A stretch of DNA of 64,000 bases from Skermania piniformis. GTDB taxonomy: Bacteria > Actinomycetota > Actinomycetes > Mycobacteriales > Mycobacteriaceae. The notes under the pieces are model-generated. The model did no database searches. It saw only the letters and a program-made list of their open reading frames with translations, and was not told the origin of the DNA. The DNA lies in NCBI RefSeq assembly GCF_019285775.1, contig NZ_CP079105.1:2356001-2420000 (forward strand), written 5' to 3'. How positions within the stretch are numbered: position 1 is the stretch's first letter; the number at the start of each line of letters is the position of its first letter. Below, one piece after another: positions 7,654 to 18,452 of this stretch. Both the position numbers and the translations under genes were made by a program.

Positions 7654-9089
7654 CTTCCACTCCCATAGGGCACCTTGATGCCGTCGAATTCCTTGCTGCC
7701 GTAAGGCAACAAGCTGATCACCGGATCGGCGCCCGCGCCGTACATCCGGCGCAGCTCCCGGTACTCGCTGCTGGCCCGCTCCATCCCGGCGACTACCTGC
7801 GCCGCGACGACATCGGCGAATCCGGCAGTGGGGCAACTGCCGTCGCGCAGTTCGACCGCCAGCGTGAGCACCGGACGCTGCCGATCGTCCGGGACGGTGC
7901 GCAACCGGAACCGTCCGCTCACCCGACCGGTCACGGCCCGGTCGGTCAGCGCCGCCTGCACCCCGTCCGGATACAGCTTGACTGCGTAGAACGTGGTCGC
8001 CACCTCCGCCCGCCGCCGCAGCACCACAAAGCCGGCATCCGGTGTCGACGTCTCGACCGGCACCTGCCGGCCGCTCTCGCGCACGATATCGCGAATCTCG
8101 CCCGCAGTGTGGGTAGCACCGACGTCGCCGATCCGATATCGAACCAGCGGAAGAACATTGTCGATGGTGAACACCAGTCGGCCGTCGGCACCGGTCTCCA
8201 CGAAGCGTAGCTCCGGGTCGTACTCGACGAAGGTCGGCAGGCCGACATCGTTGCCGAACAAGCGATTCCGCAAACCCGGATCGTGTGCAGCGATCCGTCG
8301 CACCGCAACCGAGGTCGCGGTCTCGTGTGCCATGATCCCGGCGTCGGCGGTGCCGTAGGTCAGATTGGTGTGCTCGAACCGGCCGGGCTTGCCGATCAGA
8401 TCCAGCACCAGATCTCGCCATTCCTCGCCGATTGCCTCCCCCGCCATCACGATCCGCAGATCCTGTCGGAGCACCCGCGCATCGGCGCCGTCCAGGACGT
8501 CCCGCACCATCGGCGGATACCCGGTCAATACGACCCGGTCGTAATGTGGCCCGAGTTCGGCGATGCTCTCCCGAATGGCGTCGGCCCGCGCCCCGGGGGC
8601 CACCACCGACATCCCGAAACCCTCGGCGTGCAGTCGAGTGGCGGCTTGGTAGGTGTATACGCCCCCAATCCAGTTTCCCAGCGCGTAACCGTTCACCAGC
8701 AACGTCGGCACCTCCCCCGCGCCGACCGCCGCGAAGATCCGTCGATAGAGGATGCTGCTCTGCCGCAGCGACAACCCCGCCCGGGGCCAGAAGAACGGCT
8801 TCCCGCTCGATCCCGAGCTCGACGACCAGCTGCCGGCGGCGGTGATCTCCCCATCCAGCAGCAGATCCCTTGCCGGATAAGCGGTCAGGTAGTTCGCCTT
8901 GGTGACCGGCGGCACCTGCGCGAAGTCGTCCGGGGTCCGGATATCGTCCGGGTTCACCCCGTTCACCCGCAGAAAGTCCCGGTATGCCGGCACCCGACGG
9001 GCCGCCGACCGGAACGTGTCCAGCGCATTCCGGAAACCCGGCTTCGTGTGCCCGGGAGACTCGGCCGGGCGGGATTCGATTCGGTACAT
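7650..9089 (-). CDS. PaaK/LuxE-like adenylate-forming ligase
   Basis: A 479-residue adenylate-forming enzyme of the phenylacetate-CoA ligase (PaaK) / acyl-protein synthetase type. The ATP phosphate loop is SSSSGSSGKP at residues 89-98, the adenine region TYGTAD at 244-249, and the hinge motif RYRIGD at 317-322, followed by a small C-terminal lid domain. Members activate an aromatic or fatty acid as an acyl-AMP and pass it to CoA, a carrier or another acceptor; the substrate cannot be read here. ATG at 9087-9089 has an excellent ribosome binding site (AAGGAGAGG); a TTG at 9113 is an alternative. The stop overlaps the E1-like gene. It is the third full-length gene of an operon running from 12064 to 6637. 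Confidence 0.85.
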   Translation of the reverse strand: MYRIESRPAESPGHTKPGFRNALDTFRSAARRVPAYRDFLRVNGVNPDDIRTPDDFAQVPPVTKANYLTAYPARDLLLDGEITAAGSWSSSSGSSGKPFFWPRAGLSLRQSSILYRRIFAAVGAGEVPTLLVNGYALGNWIGGVYTYQAATRLHAEGFGMSVVAPGARADAIRESIAELGPHYDRVVLTGYPPMVRDVLDGADARVLRQDLRIVMAGEAIGEEWRDLVLDLIGKPGRFEHTNLTYGTADAGIMAHETATSVAVRRIAAHDPGLRNRLFGNDVGLPTFVEYDPELRFVETGADGRLVFTIDNVLPLVRYRIGDVGATHTAGEIRDIVRESGRQVPVETSTPDAGFVVLRRRAEVATTFYAVKLYPDGVQAALTDRAVTGRVSGRFRLRTVPDDRQRPVLTLAVELRDGSCPTAGFADVVAAQVVAGMERASSEYRELRRMYGAGADPVISLLPYGSKEFDGIKVPYGSGR

Positions 9090-9180
9090 CGAAACGTCCC
9101 TCTCCTTCTGCAAGGACTCGAGCGCCTTGCAGCAGGAACACCGATCCCCCGATCCGACCCACTCGACCCGGACCGAGCCA

Positions 9181-9327
9181 CTACGGCGCGACCGTGCGGA
9201 ACATGACCGCGAGTCCGGCGCTGCCGAGCCGCCGCAGTGGTTCCGCCGTTTCCCCAGATTCGCCGAGTGTCGTTCAGGTGCAACGCCGCCGACCCCGGCT
9301 CGGCCGGAGCACCAGGTCGACGGTCAC
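9181..9327 (-). other. Tiny reading frame overlapping the upstream stop, split by an in-frame TGA
   Basis: Between the unknown gene at 9324-10784 and the ligase lies a 49-codon frame. Its GTG (9325-9327) overlaps the upstream TGA in a GTGA junction, the same coupling seen between other genes of this operon. It would encode MTVDLVLRPSRGRRRCT, stop at TGA 9274-9276, then continue open in the same frame for another 30 codons to TAG at 9181-9183, ending VMFRTVAP. The second part has GC-rich third positions like real coding sequence. It could be a 17-residue peptide gene, a small gene broken by a recent stop, or chance. Confidence 0.35.
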
Positions 9328-10784
9328 CACTCGCTCTCCTCGACCAGGTTCGGCACCACCAGCTCGACCAGCGTCGGATCGTCCGTGCCCGGCAGCGGTG
9401 GCTCGGTCAACCGGTCCAGATACTCCTGCACTGCGGCGAGCCGGGCCCGCAGTCGCAGCACGTCGGCGCCGGTCGCAGCATCCGCCGAGCCGGTTCGCTC
9501 GACCAGGCTGCGCAACGTGGCGCGGGCGGCCATCGCCGCGGTCCGGGCATAACCCAATCGTTCCTGCCGACTGCGTTCGGCAGCGGCGACATCCGCCCGA
9601 TCGGCATCCGGCCCGACCGCGGCTACGACGCTGATCGCCGCCCGGTACTGATTCCAGGACTCGAACATCGACCGATCGACTCGGATCAGCTCACGTCGGC
9701 CGGGCGCGGCCGGCCGACCCGACGGCTCGACGCCACCGGCAGTGACCCCGGCCTCGATATCGAAGAGCTCTCGCCCCCGCGCCGGCAACTCGGCGACGAG
9801 GTACCCGTCCCGCACGACGACCGGCATCACCGCCAGCAGCGCACCGGTTGCGGCGTCCGCGGTCCACCCGATCAGCTCCGCCACCTCCCGGCAGGTCGGC
9901 TCGACCCCCGCGGCCAGCGCCGCGGTGATCACAAAGCGGTCCTGCGCCGGAAAGTGCTCAATCTGCAGGTCGGGAATGTCGGGACCGTTCCAGGCAATGA
10001 TTCGCGGTGGTACCGCACCGATGTCGAGATAGCCCTCGTCGAACAGCACCGTGCTGTCCCGGTCGGTATCGTCCCGGTCGGCACCACCGAGTGCGATCGG
10101 CCTGGATCCGACCGAGGCCGCCTCGTCGTCGATCCATTCGGTGAGCTGGGCGACCAGATCCTGCTCGGCCGCCGGTGCCGGATCGGGGATCTCGCCCGCG
10201 AGCCGGGTTGCCGCATCGGCCACGTCCAACTCGGCTGCACCACGCAAGGCTTCGCGCAACAGGTCGGCCAGGACACTCGGCAATTCCCGATCGATCGCGC
10301 GTTCGGTCAGGTGCACCAGGGCGTACTCGGCGTGCCCGTACAGCCGCCGGGCGTTGCGCCGGTCGCCGACTCCGAGGTTCGCTACCGCCTCGTCGATGAG
10401 CAGAGCGCCGTCGTCCACCGGATAGAGCAAGCAGCGGTCGAGCGCCGCGACGTGGGCGACGCGCTGCCACGTCGGGGTGAGCCGCCGGCCGGCGGTCGAT
10501 GTCACCGATGGCCCGGCGGCGCGCACGGCGGTCAGCAGGTCGACCATGGTGGGATCGCCGACCGCCGTCGCCAGCGGCGCCGGATCGCCACCAGGGGCTA
10601 TCGACCAGTACAACAACTGGTCCGGGCGGGCCGCGTCGACCTCACATACCACGCCGCGCCCCAGAACCACCGGGACTGCGACAACCGCCGGTTCGCTCGT
10701 CGACCACCAGCCGATGCCGTCCTCGTCGTCGACGACGAGCACGCCGACCGGTTCGCCGGGCCGGGTCTCGTCCGAGTGCGTCAC
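9324..10784 (-). CDS. Unknown protein of the ligase/E1 operon (486 residues)
   Basis: A 486-residue cytoplasmic-looking protein with no signal peptide or membrane segment. I recognise no domain. Visible traits are an acidic start, a middle section rich in Asp and Ala (RPIALGGADRDDTDRD, then FDEGYLDIG), a short stretch near residue 310 that could be a winged helix (CREVAELIGWTADAATGALL), and a helical C terminus (RLGYARTAAMAARATLRSLV) that may form a coiled coil. GTG at 10782-10784 overlaps the stop of the preceding gene as GTGA. Strict coupling with both neighbours argues that it belongs to the same pathway or complex as the ligase and E1-like protein. Confidence 0.75.
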   Translation of the reverse strand: MTHSDETRPGEPVGVLVVDDEDGIGWWSTSEPAVVAVPVVLGRGVVCEVDAARPDQLLYWSIAPGGDPAPLATAVGDPTMVDLLTAVRAAGPSVTSTAGRRLTPTWQRVAHVAALDRCLLYPVDDGALLIDEAVANLGVGDRRNARRLYGHAEYALVHLTERAIDRELPSVLADLLREALRGAAELDVADAATRLAGEIPDPAPAAEQDLVAQLTEWIDDEAASVGSRPIALGGADRDDTDRDSTVLFDEGYLDIGAVPPRIIAWNGPDIPDLQIEHFPAQDRFVITAALAAGVEPTCREVAELIGWTADAATGALLAVMPVVVRDGYLVAELPARGRELFDIEAGVTAGGVEPSGRPAAPGRRELIRVDRSMFESWNQYRAAISVVAAVGPDADRADVAAAERSRQERLGYARTAAMAARATLRSLVERTGSADAATGADVLRLRARLAAVQEYLDRLTEPPLPGTDDPTLVELVVPNLVEESEW

Positions 10785-12064
10785 TGTGCCGTGCTCCGCC
10801 CTTGCCGGTGCCGCGGCGCCGCGGACGCCTCGTTCAGCGCAATCAGGACCATGCGCCGGACGAGCCCGATCGCGGCAGTCGGATTCGCGCTCAGCGCGTC
10901 CGGCGGCCGACCGGCCACCCGCCAGCGCGCACGTATCCGCCGGGCCAACTCGGTCGGCGAATCGATCGGCGCACCCTCGCGGTCCAGGGTGCCGGTCAGT
11001 AGCTCCAGCGCAAAACGCTTCTCCCAGCTGTCACCGGAGCCGTCCGGCGCCGGCGCCGGATACGCCGCAAGCGCGGCCGCAGCTCGGCCGTCCGTCTCGG
11101 CCGATCCGACAAGCATTGCAACCGAACCCATTTCGGACAGGTCGTGGGGAGCAGTGGGGCGCTCGTGCTCGGCCCGCCGCCGGTCGACGCGCTGGGCATC
11201 GCGAGCGCTGTCGCCCAACTTGGTGAGGTAGATGATCCGCACATCGTCGACCCGCTCACCTTTCGCAAGCTGATGGGCGATCGTCTTACGCGCCCGGCGC
11301 CACGCCTCACCCCGATGCTCGGCGAGCACCGGGTGGATCGGGAGTCGGCTCACCGTGGCATCGACGATGTCGGTCGCGTGTTTCCAATCCTGCGCGTCCG
11401 GGATCTCGACGGTCGGCCAGCCACCCGGGCACAGCCGGTCGATCTGACGCGCAATTATTTCTCGTGAGTCCGGGTCGAAATCGTCGAGCTTCACGATCAA
11501 CGCCACCGCATACGCTGCGACGGCGACCGGCCGGTAACGGCTCGCGTGGCTGTCCGGATCGGCGAGAAAAGCCTCGGCCACCGACCGATCCTCGAGCACG
11601 CCGCCGCCGCCGGCTTCCTGCTCCGGGTCGATCATGACCGCGCGTACCCGCGGCGGGACCTTCCACTCGTAGCACTTCACCGAGTCGCCCACCTTGGCCG
11701 GCAGTCCGGCCGGACGCCACTCTTTCGGTACCTTCCCGAAACCGGCGCTGAACCGCGCCAGGCCGTCACCGAACTCACGATAGAGCGCCGAAACCTTGTC
11801 CCACTCGTCGGGCAGATCGACCGACCGGTCGGTTCGCGCGAGACAACTCGCGTCCACACCGTAGTGGGCCCGTACCCAATCCCGTTTGGCCAGCGCGCCG
11901 GACCAGCCCTTGAGCTCGTCGACGAATTCCTTCTTACGCGGTTTCGGCGCGGCGGCGCGGACGACCCAGGCGGCCACCAGGCTCCGGCGCGAGGTCGCGG
12001 TGGCTCGGCCCGGCGCCCACCAGGTCGATTCGGCCGACCAGTCGGCAACCGGATAAGGCGGCAT
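10781..12064 (-). CDS. Unknown protein, first gene of the ligase/E1 operon (427 residues)
   Basis: A 427-residue soluble protein with no family that I recognise. It has a basic, tryptophan-rich N terminus (WSAESTWWAPGRATATSRRS), a lysine-rich segment (PKPRKKEFVDELKGWSGALA) and a largely helical remainder with repeated DD/ER pairs. ATG at 12062-12064 is preceded by GGGAG at eight bases; the frame is open upstream to 12196 but without a comparable site. It is the first gene of a minus-strand operon whose next start overlaps its stop. The 101 bases between it and the xerD stop should hold the promoter if the operon has its own; none stands out. Confidence 0.75.
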   Translation of the reverse strand: MPPYPVADWSAESTWWAPGRATATSRRSLVAAWVVRAAAPKPRKKEFVDELKGWSGALAKRDWVRAHYGVDASCLARTDRSVDLPDEWDKVSALYREFGDGLARFSAGFGKVPKEWRPAGLPAKVGDSVKCYEWKVPPRVRAVMIDPEQEAGGGGVLEDRSVAEAFLADPDSHASRYRPVAVAAYAVALIVKLDDFDPDSREIIARQIDRLCPGGWPTVEIPDAQDWKHATDIVDATVSRLPIHPVLAEHRGEAWRRARKTIAHQLAKGERVDDVRIIYLTKLGDSARDAQRVDRRRAEHERPTAPHDLSEMGSVAMLVGSAETDGRAAAALAAYPAPAPDGSGDSWEKRFALELLTGTLDREGAPIDSPTELARRIRARWRVAGRPPDALSANPTAAIGLVRRMVLIALNEASAAPRHRQGRSTAQ

Positions 12065-12165
12065 ACAAGCGATCTCCCGTCGATGCGATACCCGATTGTC
12101 GCCGTCCGGCGGCGGCCCAGGTATCCGCCGAACGACCGACGTCGGCACGGGAAGCCGGGTCGGCC

Positions 12166-13107
12166 TCAGCGGGCCCGCGGATGCGCGCCGGCCCACACCT
12201 CACGCAACGACGACACGGTGACCAGCGTGTAGATCTGGGTGGTGGTCACCGACGCGTGGCCGAGCAGTTCTTGCACCACCCGCACGTCCGCACCGCCGTC
12301 GAGCAGGTGGGTGGCGAACGAATGCCGCAGCGTGTGCGGGGAGACGTGCGCGGTCAGCCCGGCCCGCTCCGCCGCGGTTTGCAGCACCTGCCATGCGCTT
12401 TGCCGGGACAGCCGGCCGCCGCGTGCGTTGAGGAACAGTGCGTACCCGGACTCGACCGGGCCGGTCCGCGCGCCGGCCAGCACCGGTCGGCCGCGCACCA
12501 GATAGTTGTCCACGGCGGCGACGGCAGGGCGGCCGATCGGCACCAGGCGTTGCTTACCGCCCTTACCGTGCAGGATCACCGAGCGCTCGGTCAGGTCGAT
12601 ATCGTCGACGGCCAGTCCGACGGCCTCGGAGATCCGAGCGCCGGTGGAGTACAACAGCTCGAGCAACGCGCGGTCCCGCAGCTCACGCGGCCCGCCCGCC
12701 GGCGAGTCGCCGCCCGCGCCGTGCAACAAGGCCAGCACGTCGTCCAGCGGCAACGATTTCGGCAGCCGCAGGCCCGGGGCCGGCGGCTTGACCGCGTGTG
12801 CGACATCGGTCGCGGTCATCCCATCCGCCGCCGCGAACCGGTGGAGGCCGCGAACGGCGATCAGCGCGCGTGCCGCCGAGCTCGCCGCCAGCGGCGGCCG
12901 GCGAGTCGCCGTGTCTCCGCCGCGCAACCGGCGCACGAAATCGGCGACGTGTGCCTCGGTCACCTGGGCCAGCTCGGTGACCCCGTGCTCGCTCAGATGA
13001 GCGGTGTATCGATCCAGGTCACGGCGGTAGGAGCTGAGCGTGTTGGCCGCAGCGCCGCGCTCCACCGCAAGGTGATCGAGGTAGGCGCGGAGCTGGTCGG
13101 CGAGCAC
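12166..13107 (-). CDS. xerD: Tyrosine recombinase XerD
   Basis: A 313-residue tyrosine recombinase that resolves chromosome dimers at dif with XerC. The N-terminal SAM-like domain carries [26 protein letters not shown]. The catalytic residues are visible in order: R in [10 protein letters not shown] in [10 protein letters not shown], HxxR in [13 protein letters not shown] in [13 protein letters not shown] and the nucleophilic Y there. The frame is open far upstream through the NUDIX gene, but GTG at 13105-13107 gives the normal length and lies 10 bases after that gene's stop. Position between parA and the NUDIX gene supports XerD over XerC. Confidence 0.9.
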   Translation of the reverse strand: MLADQLRAYLDHLAVERGAAANTLSSYRRDLDRYTAHLSEHGVTELAQVTEAHVADFVRRLRGGDTATRRPPLAASSAARALIAVRGLHRFAAADGMTATDVAHAVKPPAPGLRLPKSLPLDDVLALLHGAGGDSPAGGPRELRDRALLELLYSTGARISEAVGLAVDDIDLTERSVILHGKGGKQRLVPIGRPAVAAVDNYLVRGRPVLAGARTGPVESGYALFLNARGGRLSRQSAWQVLQTAAERAGLTAHVSPHTLRHSFATHLLDGGADVRVVQELLGHASVTTTQIYTLVTVSSLREVWAGAHPRAR

Positions 13108-13117
13108 GGCGGTCGAA

Positions 13118-15525
<2,408 letters not shown>

Positions 15526-15578
15526 TCACGGTAACACCTGCCGCGATCGATGCCGGGCCGCGCCGGGCGTCGCGCGCG

Positions 15579-16574
15579 TCAGGCCGGTGGTTGCCCGCCG
15601 GCCGGCGCCGCACCGACCGTCACCGCGGTCGCCTTCGGCCCGGTGCCGTATCGGCCGGATCCGCCGGTCGCCTGTTCCTGCAGCGCCAGGACGGTGCTGA
15701 TCCGGCCCGCAGCCCGATTCACGTCGTCCACGGTCGACGTCGCCGCGGTGAGCGCGGAATCCGCCCGGACCATCGCGATCGGTCCGCTGCCGAGTGCGGA
15801 ACCCAGCCGGCCGGCCAGCACGCTGCCGAGGCCGCGCCCGTCCAGCGCGGCAGCGAACCGGGCAACCACCGCACCCACGTTGCCGTCGGCCGCACTACCG
15901 TCGGCGGTCCCGGCGGAGTCCGGCGCCGTGGCACCGCCGGTGATCACCACGGCGAGCTGCGCCGGCCGCGCCGGTCCGTCCGGGAACGTGATGAAGCCAC
16001 CGCTGGACATGGTGTTCAGCACCAGATCCCGATCCGGATCGGGCAGCGGCGGTTGCCCGTCGGGCAGCAGCAGCACCGCACCGAGCAGGTCGCCGGACAG
16101 GCTCCCCTGATCGATGGCTCCGGTGCGCAGCTGCACTCCGGCCGGGACCACGTTGGTCACCGCGGTCCGCAGCCGGTCGGCCTCGGCCGGGTCGACGAAG
16201 GCCTGGGTGAGCGCGACCCGACCGGTCGACGTGCCCCCCGCCGCGACGATCGCCCGGGTCACGCCCTCGACGTCACCCGGGTCGGCGTCGGGCGTGCTGA
16301 ACACCACCACCGTGCGGTTCGCCAGCGCGTCGTGCAACACCCGGCCGCCGGTCGCGGCGTTGAATTCGTCGGCGGCGGCCAGGTCGTGGGTGAGCTGATT
16401 GTTGGTGCCCTGCAGGTCGTCGACCTGATGCTGCAGATCCGACTTGTCGTCGCGCAGCCCGGACAGCAATCCCGACGCCAGCGTCTGCGAACCGAGCACC
16501 ATCCCGACCGCCAGCGCCAGGAAGATCGCAGCGATCGAGACCGCGTGCTGCCGTAGCGATATCACGTCCGGCAC
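15579..16574 (-). CDS. mctB: Copper transporter-family outer membrane channel protein (MctB-like)
   Basis: A 331-residue envelope protein matching the MctB (Rv1698) family, needed in mycobacteria for copper tolerance and described as an outer-membrane channel. The family start ISLRQHAVSIAAIFLALAVGMVLGS is present: an N-terminal hydrophobic helix (roughly residues 10-28), then a coiled-coil stretch (DDKSDLQHQVDDLQGTNNQL), then a long Ala/Gly/Asp-rich domain. The GTG at 16572-16574 is used here; a second GTG nine bases further in is equally possible. Its place next to steA and pyrG is conserved in mycolata. Confidence 0.85.
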   Translation of the reverse strand: MPDVISLRQHAVSIAAIFLALAVGMVLGSQTLASGLLSGLRDDKSDLQHQVDDLQGTNNQLTHDLAAADEFNAATGGRVLHDALANRTVVVFSTPDADPGDVEGVTRAIVAAGGTSTGRVALTQAFVDPAEADRLRTAVTNVVPAGVQLRTGAIDQGSLSGDLLGAVLLLPDGQPPLPDPDRDLVLNTMSSGGFITFPDGPARPAQLAVVITGGATAPDSAGTADGSAADGNVGAVVARFAAALDGRGLGSVLAGRLGSALGSGPIAMVRADSALTAATSTVDDVNRAAGRISTVLALQEQATGGSGRYGTGPKATAVTVGAAPAGGQPPA

Positions 16575-16608
16575 CCGATCGCCGCGGGCAATCCGATCGC
16601 CGCCCCGA

Positions 16609-17793
16609 TCACTGCGGCAGCCCGCGCAGCAATTCGGTGAATCGATCCCACCAGCCCACCAGCCAGTCGATCACCTCGACGCCGGTGTTCGAGACCAGCA
16701 CGGCAACGATCACCGCGATCAACGCGGCCAGGACCAGCAGCGCGATCACCCCGCCGGCGACCCGGCCCCGGTAGAGCGTAGCGACCGCCTTCCCGTCGAC
16801 CAGCTTGGTCCCGACCTTGAGCCGGGTCAAAAACGTGGCCGGGTTGGATTCGCGCCGGCCGCGATCGAAGAAGTCGTCGAGGGTCGCCGGGGTCCCCACC
16901 GCGACGATCAGCGCGGCACCGTGGTGGTCGGCGAGCAACAACGCCAGGTCCGCGGCACCGGCGGAAGACGGAAACGTCACCGCGCCGATGCCGAGGTCCT
17001 GGATCCGCTCCAGGCCGGGCGCTCGCCCGTCCGGATCGGCCGGTAACACCACTTCCGCGCCGCTCTTGAGCGTCGGCGTGGTGATCGCGTCCGGATCACC
17101 GATGATCAGGTCGGGGCGATAGCCCAACTTGGTCAACGTGTCCGCACCGGCGCCGACTCCGATCAGGATCGGCGCGTACTCCTTGATGAACGGTTTGATG
17201 CTCATCAAGTCTGCGACGTGGTCCGGGCCGTCGGCCACGACCACGACATGCCGATTGGACAGCTCGACGCCGACGTCGGGCACCCCGACGCCGTCGATGA
17301 TCAGCGAACTCTCCATCCGGATGAACTCGGTGGTGTTGCCGGCGAACGCCTCGAGGTGCACCGCCAATCCGTTGCGGGCCTCGATCATCTTCGCCGAGAC
17401 GGCATCGTCGGTGAGCTCGTTGCCGTCGGCGAGCTCCTTCTCTCCGGCGTAGACGACGCCGTCGTACACCCGGATCTTCATGCCGTCCTTGACCGACTTG
17501 AAGACCTGCGGACCGACACTGTCGATCAGGGTGATGTCGCCGGCGATCAGCAGTTCGGGGCCCAGATTCGGGTACCGACCGGAAATCGACGGGGACGCGT
17601 TGATCACCGCGACCGCACCGGCTTCGACCAGCGCGTCGGCGGTGAACCGATCCAGATCGAGTTCGTCGAGCACGACGATGTCGCCCGGACCGACTCGGCC
17701 GAGCAAGCGGGCGGTGTTGCGATCGACTCGGGCGATGCCGGTGAGTCCGGGGAGCGTGTCCCCGGAACGGGACAGCAACGCGGTCAGTTTCAT
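16609..17793 (-). CDS. steA: Septal/cytokinetic membrane protein SteA
   Basis: A 394-residue SteA homologue (Rv1697-like). In corynebacteria SteA and SteB act at the division septum to promote cell separation. The soluble part has the family segments GLTGIARVDRNTARLLGRVGPGDIVV, SGRYPNLGPELL and LEAFAGNTTEFI, with a thiamin-pyrophosphokinase-like fold region (LIGVGAGADTLTKLGYRPDLIIGDPD). Near the C terminus is one membrane helix (VIALLVLAALIAVIVAVLV). The ATG at 17791-17793 aligns with the remembered M. tuberculosis start (MKxxALLSR); an upstream ATG at 17847 would add 18 residues, and neither has a clear ribosome binding site. The next gene, mctB, occupies the usual partner position. Confidence 0.88.
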   Translation of the reverse strand: MKLTALLSRSGDTLPGLTGIARVDRNTARLLGRVGPGDIVVLDELDLDRFTADALVEAGAVAVINASPSISGRYPNLGPELLIAGDITLIDSVGPQVFKSVKDGMKIRVYDGVVYAGEKELADGNELTDDAVSAKMIEARNGLAVHLEAFAGNTTEFIRMESSLIIDGVGVPDVGVELSNRHVVVVADGPDHVADLMSIKPFIKEYAPILIGVGAGADTLTKLGYRPDLIIGDPDAITTPTLKSGAEVVLPADPDGRAPGLERIQDLGIGAVTFPSSAGAADLALLLADHHGAALIVAVGTPATLDDFFDRGRRESNPATFLTRLKVGTKLVDGKAVATLYRGRVAGGVIALLVLAALIAVIVAVLVSNTGVEVIDWLVGWWDRFTELLRGLPQ

Positions 17794-17911
17794 GTTTTCG
17801 ATAATGATCTTGGATGCGCTCGTCACGCTGGAGGCGCGCCGCAACATGATTAACTTTTGTCACACCGGCATCACGGCCGCATCGCGCCCCGATATGCTGC
17901 CGACACACACG

Positions 17912-17960
17912 GCAGTGCAGGCCGCAGTGCCGCACCCGACCGCATTGCCGCCTGCACTGC
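17912..17960. repeat. 11-bp perfect inverted repeat upstream of the SRPBCC gene
   Basis: GCAGTGCAGGC at 17912-17922 and its exact complement GCCTGCACTGC at 17950-17960 are separated by 27 bases that themselves repeat parts of the motif (CGCAGTGCCGC, CCGCATTGCCG). In RNA this would fold into a stable hairpin ending 39 bases before the SRPBCC start codon. It could be a leader hairpin or operator; it is not followed by a T run, so it is not a typical terminator. The rest of the 17794-17999 intergenic region shows no gene. Confidence 0.55.
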
Positions 17961-17999
17961 AGTGACCCACATCCGCCGGCCCCGAGGAGATCCGCGACC

Positions 18000-18428
18000 A
18001 TGGCGCGTTACACCGTCGAAACCGAAATCGCCGCCCCGCGGGACGTGGTGTACGAAATCTTCGCCGACCGGGAGAACAACGGCGACTTCCTGCCGGTGAC
18101 GACCAAGCTGGTCCGATCCGGCCTGAACCAACGCCAAGGCGTCGGTGCCGTGCACTTCCTGGGGATCGGCAAGGTCGGGGTAAGCGAAGAGATCACCGAC
18201 CTGGATCCGGGTCGCCGGATCGCCTACCGGATCGTGCGGGGTGCACCGGTTCGCCGGCACACCGGCGAGATCACCTTCGCCGACTCGCCCAAGGGGACCA
18301 AAGTCACCTACACGATGGACTCGGACCCGTCCCTGCCGATCCCGAACGTCGTCGCCAAACAGTTCCTGCGCGGATTGATCACCGGCATGATCGCCGGCGC
18401 CCGCCGGGAAGCCGCGAAGCGGGTCTGA
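18000..18428 (+). CDS. SRPBCC-family (START/Bet v 1-like) lipid- or ligand-binding protein
   Basis: A 142-residue single-domain SRPBCC protein. The opening MARYTVETEIAAPRDVVYEIFAD with the following FLPVTTKL is the typical first strand and helix of the polyketide cyclase/dehydrase branch, and the final amphipathic helix (LRGLITGMIAGARREAAKR) closes the hydrophobic pocket. The ligand is unknown. GAGGAG nine bases ahead of the ATG is a strong ribosome binding site. It is the only plus-strand gene between 12166 and 24060, lying divergent from steA and convergent with recN. Confidence 0.82.
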   Translation: MARYTVETEIAAPRDVVYEIFADRENNGDFLPVTTKLVRSGLNQRQGVGAVHFLGIGKVGVSEEITDLDPGRRIAYRIVRGAPVRRHTGEITFADSPKGTKVTYTMDSDPSLPIPNVVAKQFLRGLITGMIAGARREAAKRV

Positions 18429-18452
18429 CGCCCGCAGACACCGGAATCGGGG

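Noticed and set aside
6637-9162. A single 841-codon open frame spanning both the ligase and the E1-like gene
   Set aside because: Only its last 338 codons match a protein family. The rest is a different frame of the ligase gene and has Arg/Gly/Pro-rich shadow composition. The E1-like start at 7653 overlaps the ligase stop as expected for coupled genes.
9181-9204. Heptapeptide frame MFRTVAP, reminiscent of microcin C7 precursors next to a ThiF-like gene
   Set aside because: No ribosome binding site precedes the ATG, the terminal residue is proline and not the asparagine needed for MccB-type chemistry, and the frame is simply the end of the longer split frame.
9274-9276. Selenocysteine codon in the split mini-frame
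   Set aside because: No SECIS-like hairpin directly after the TGA was found and no selenoprotein pattern (CxxU) fits, so a plain stop is more likely.
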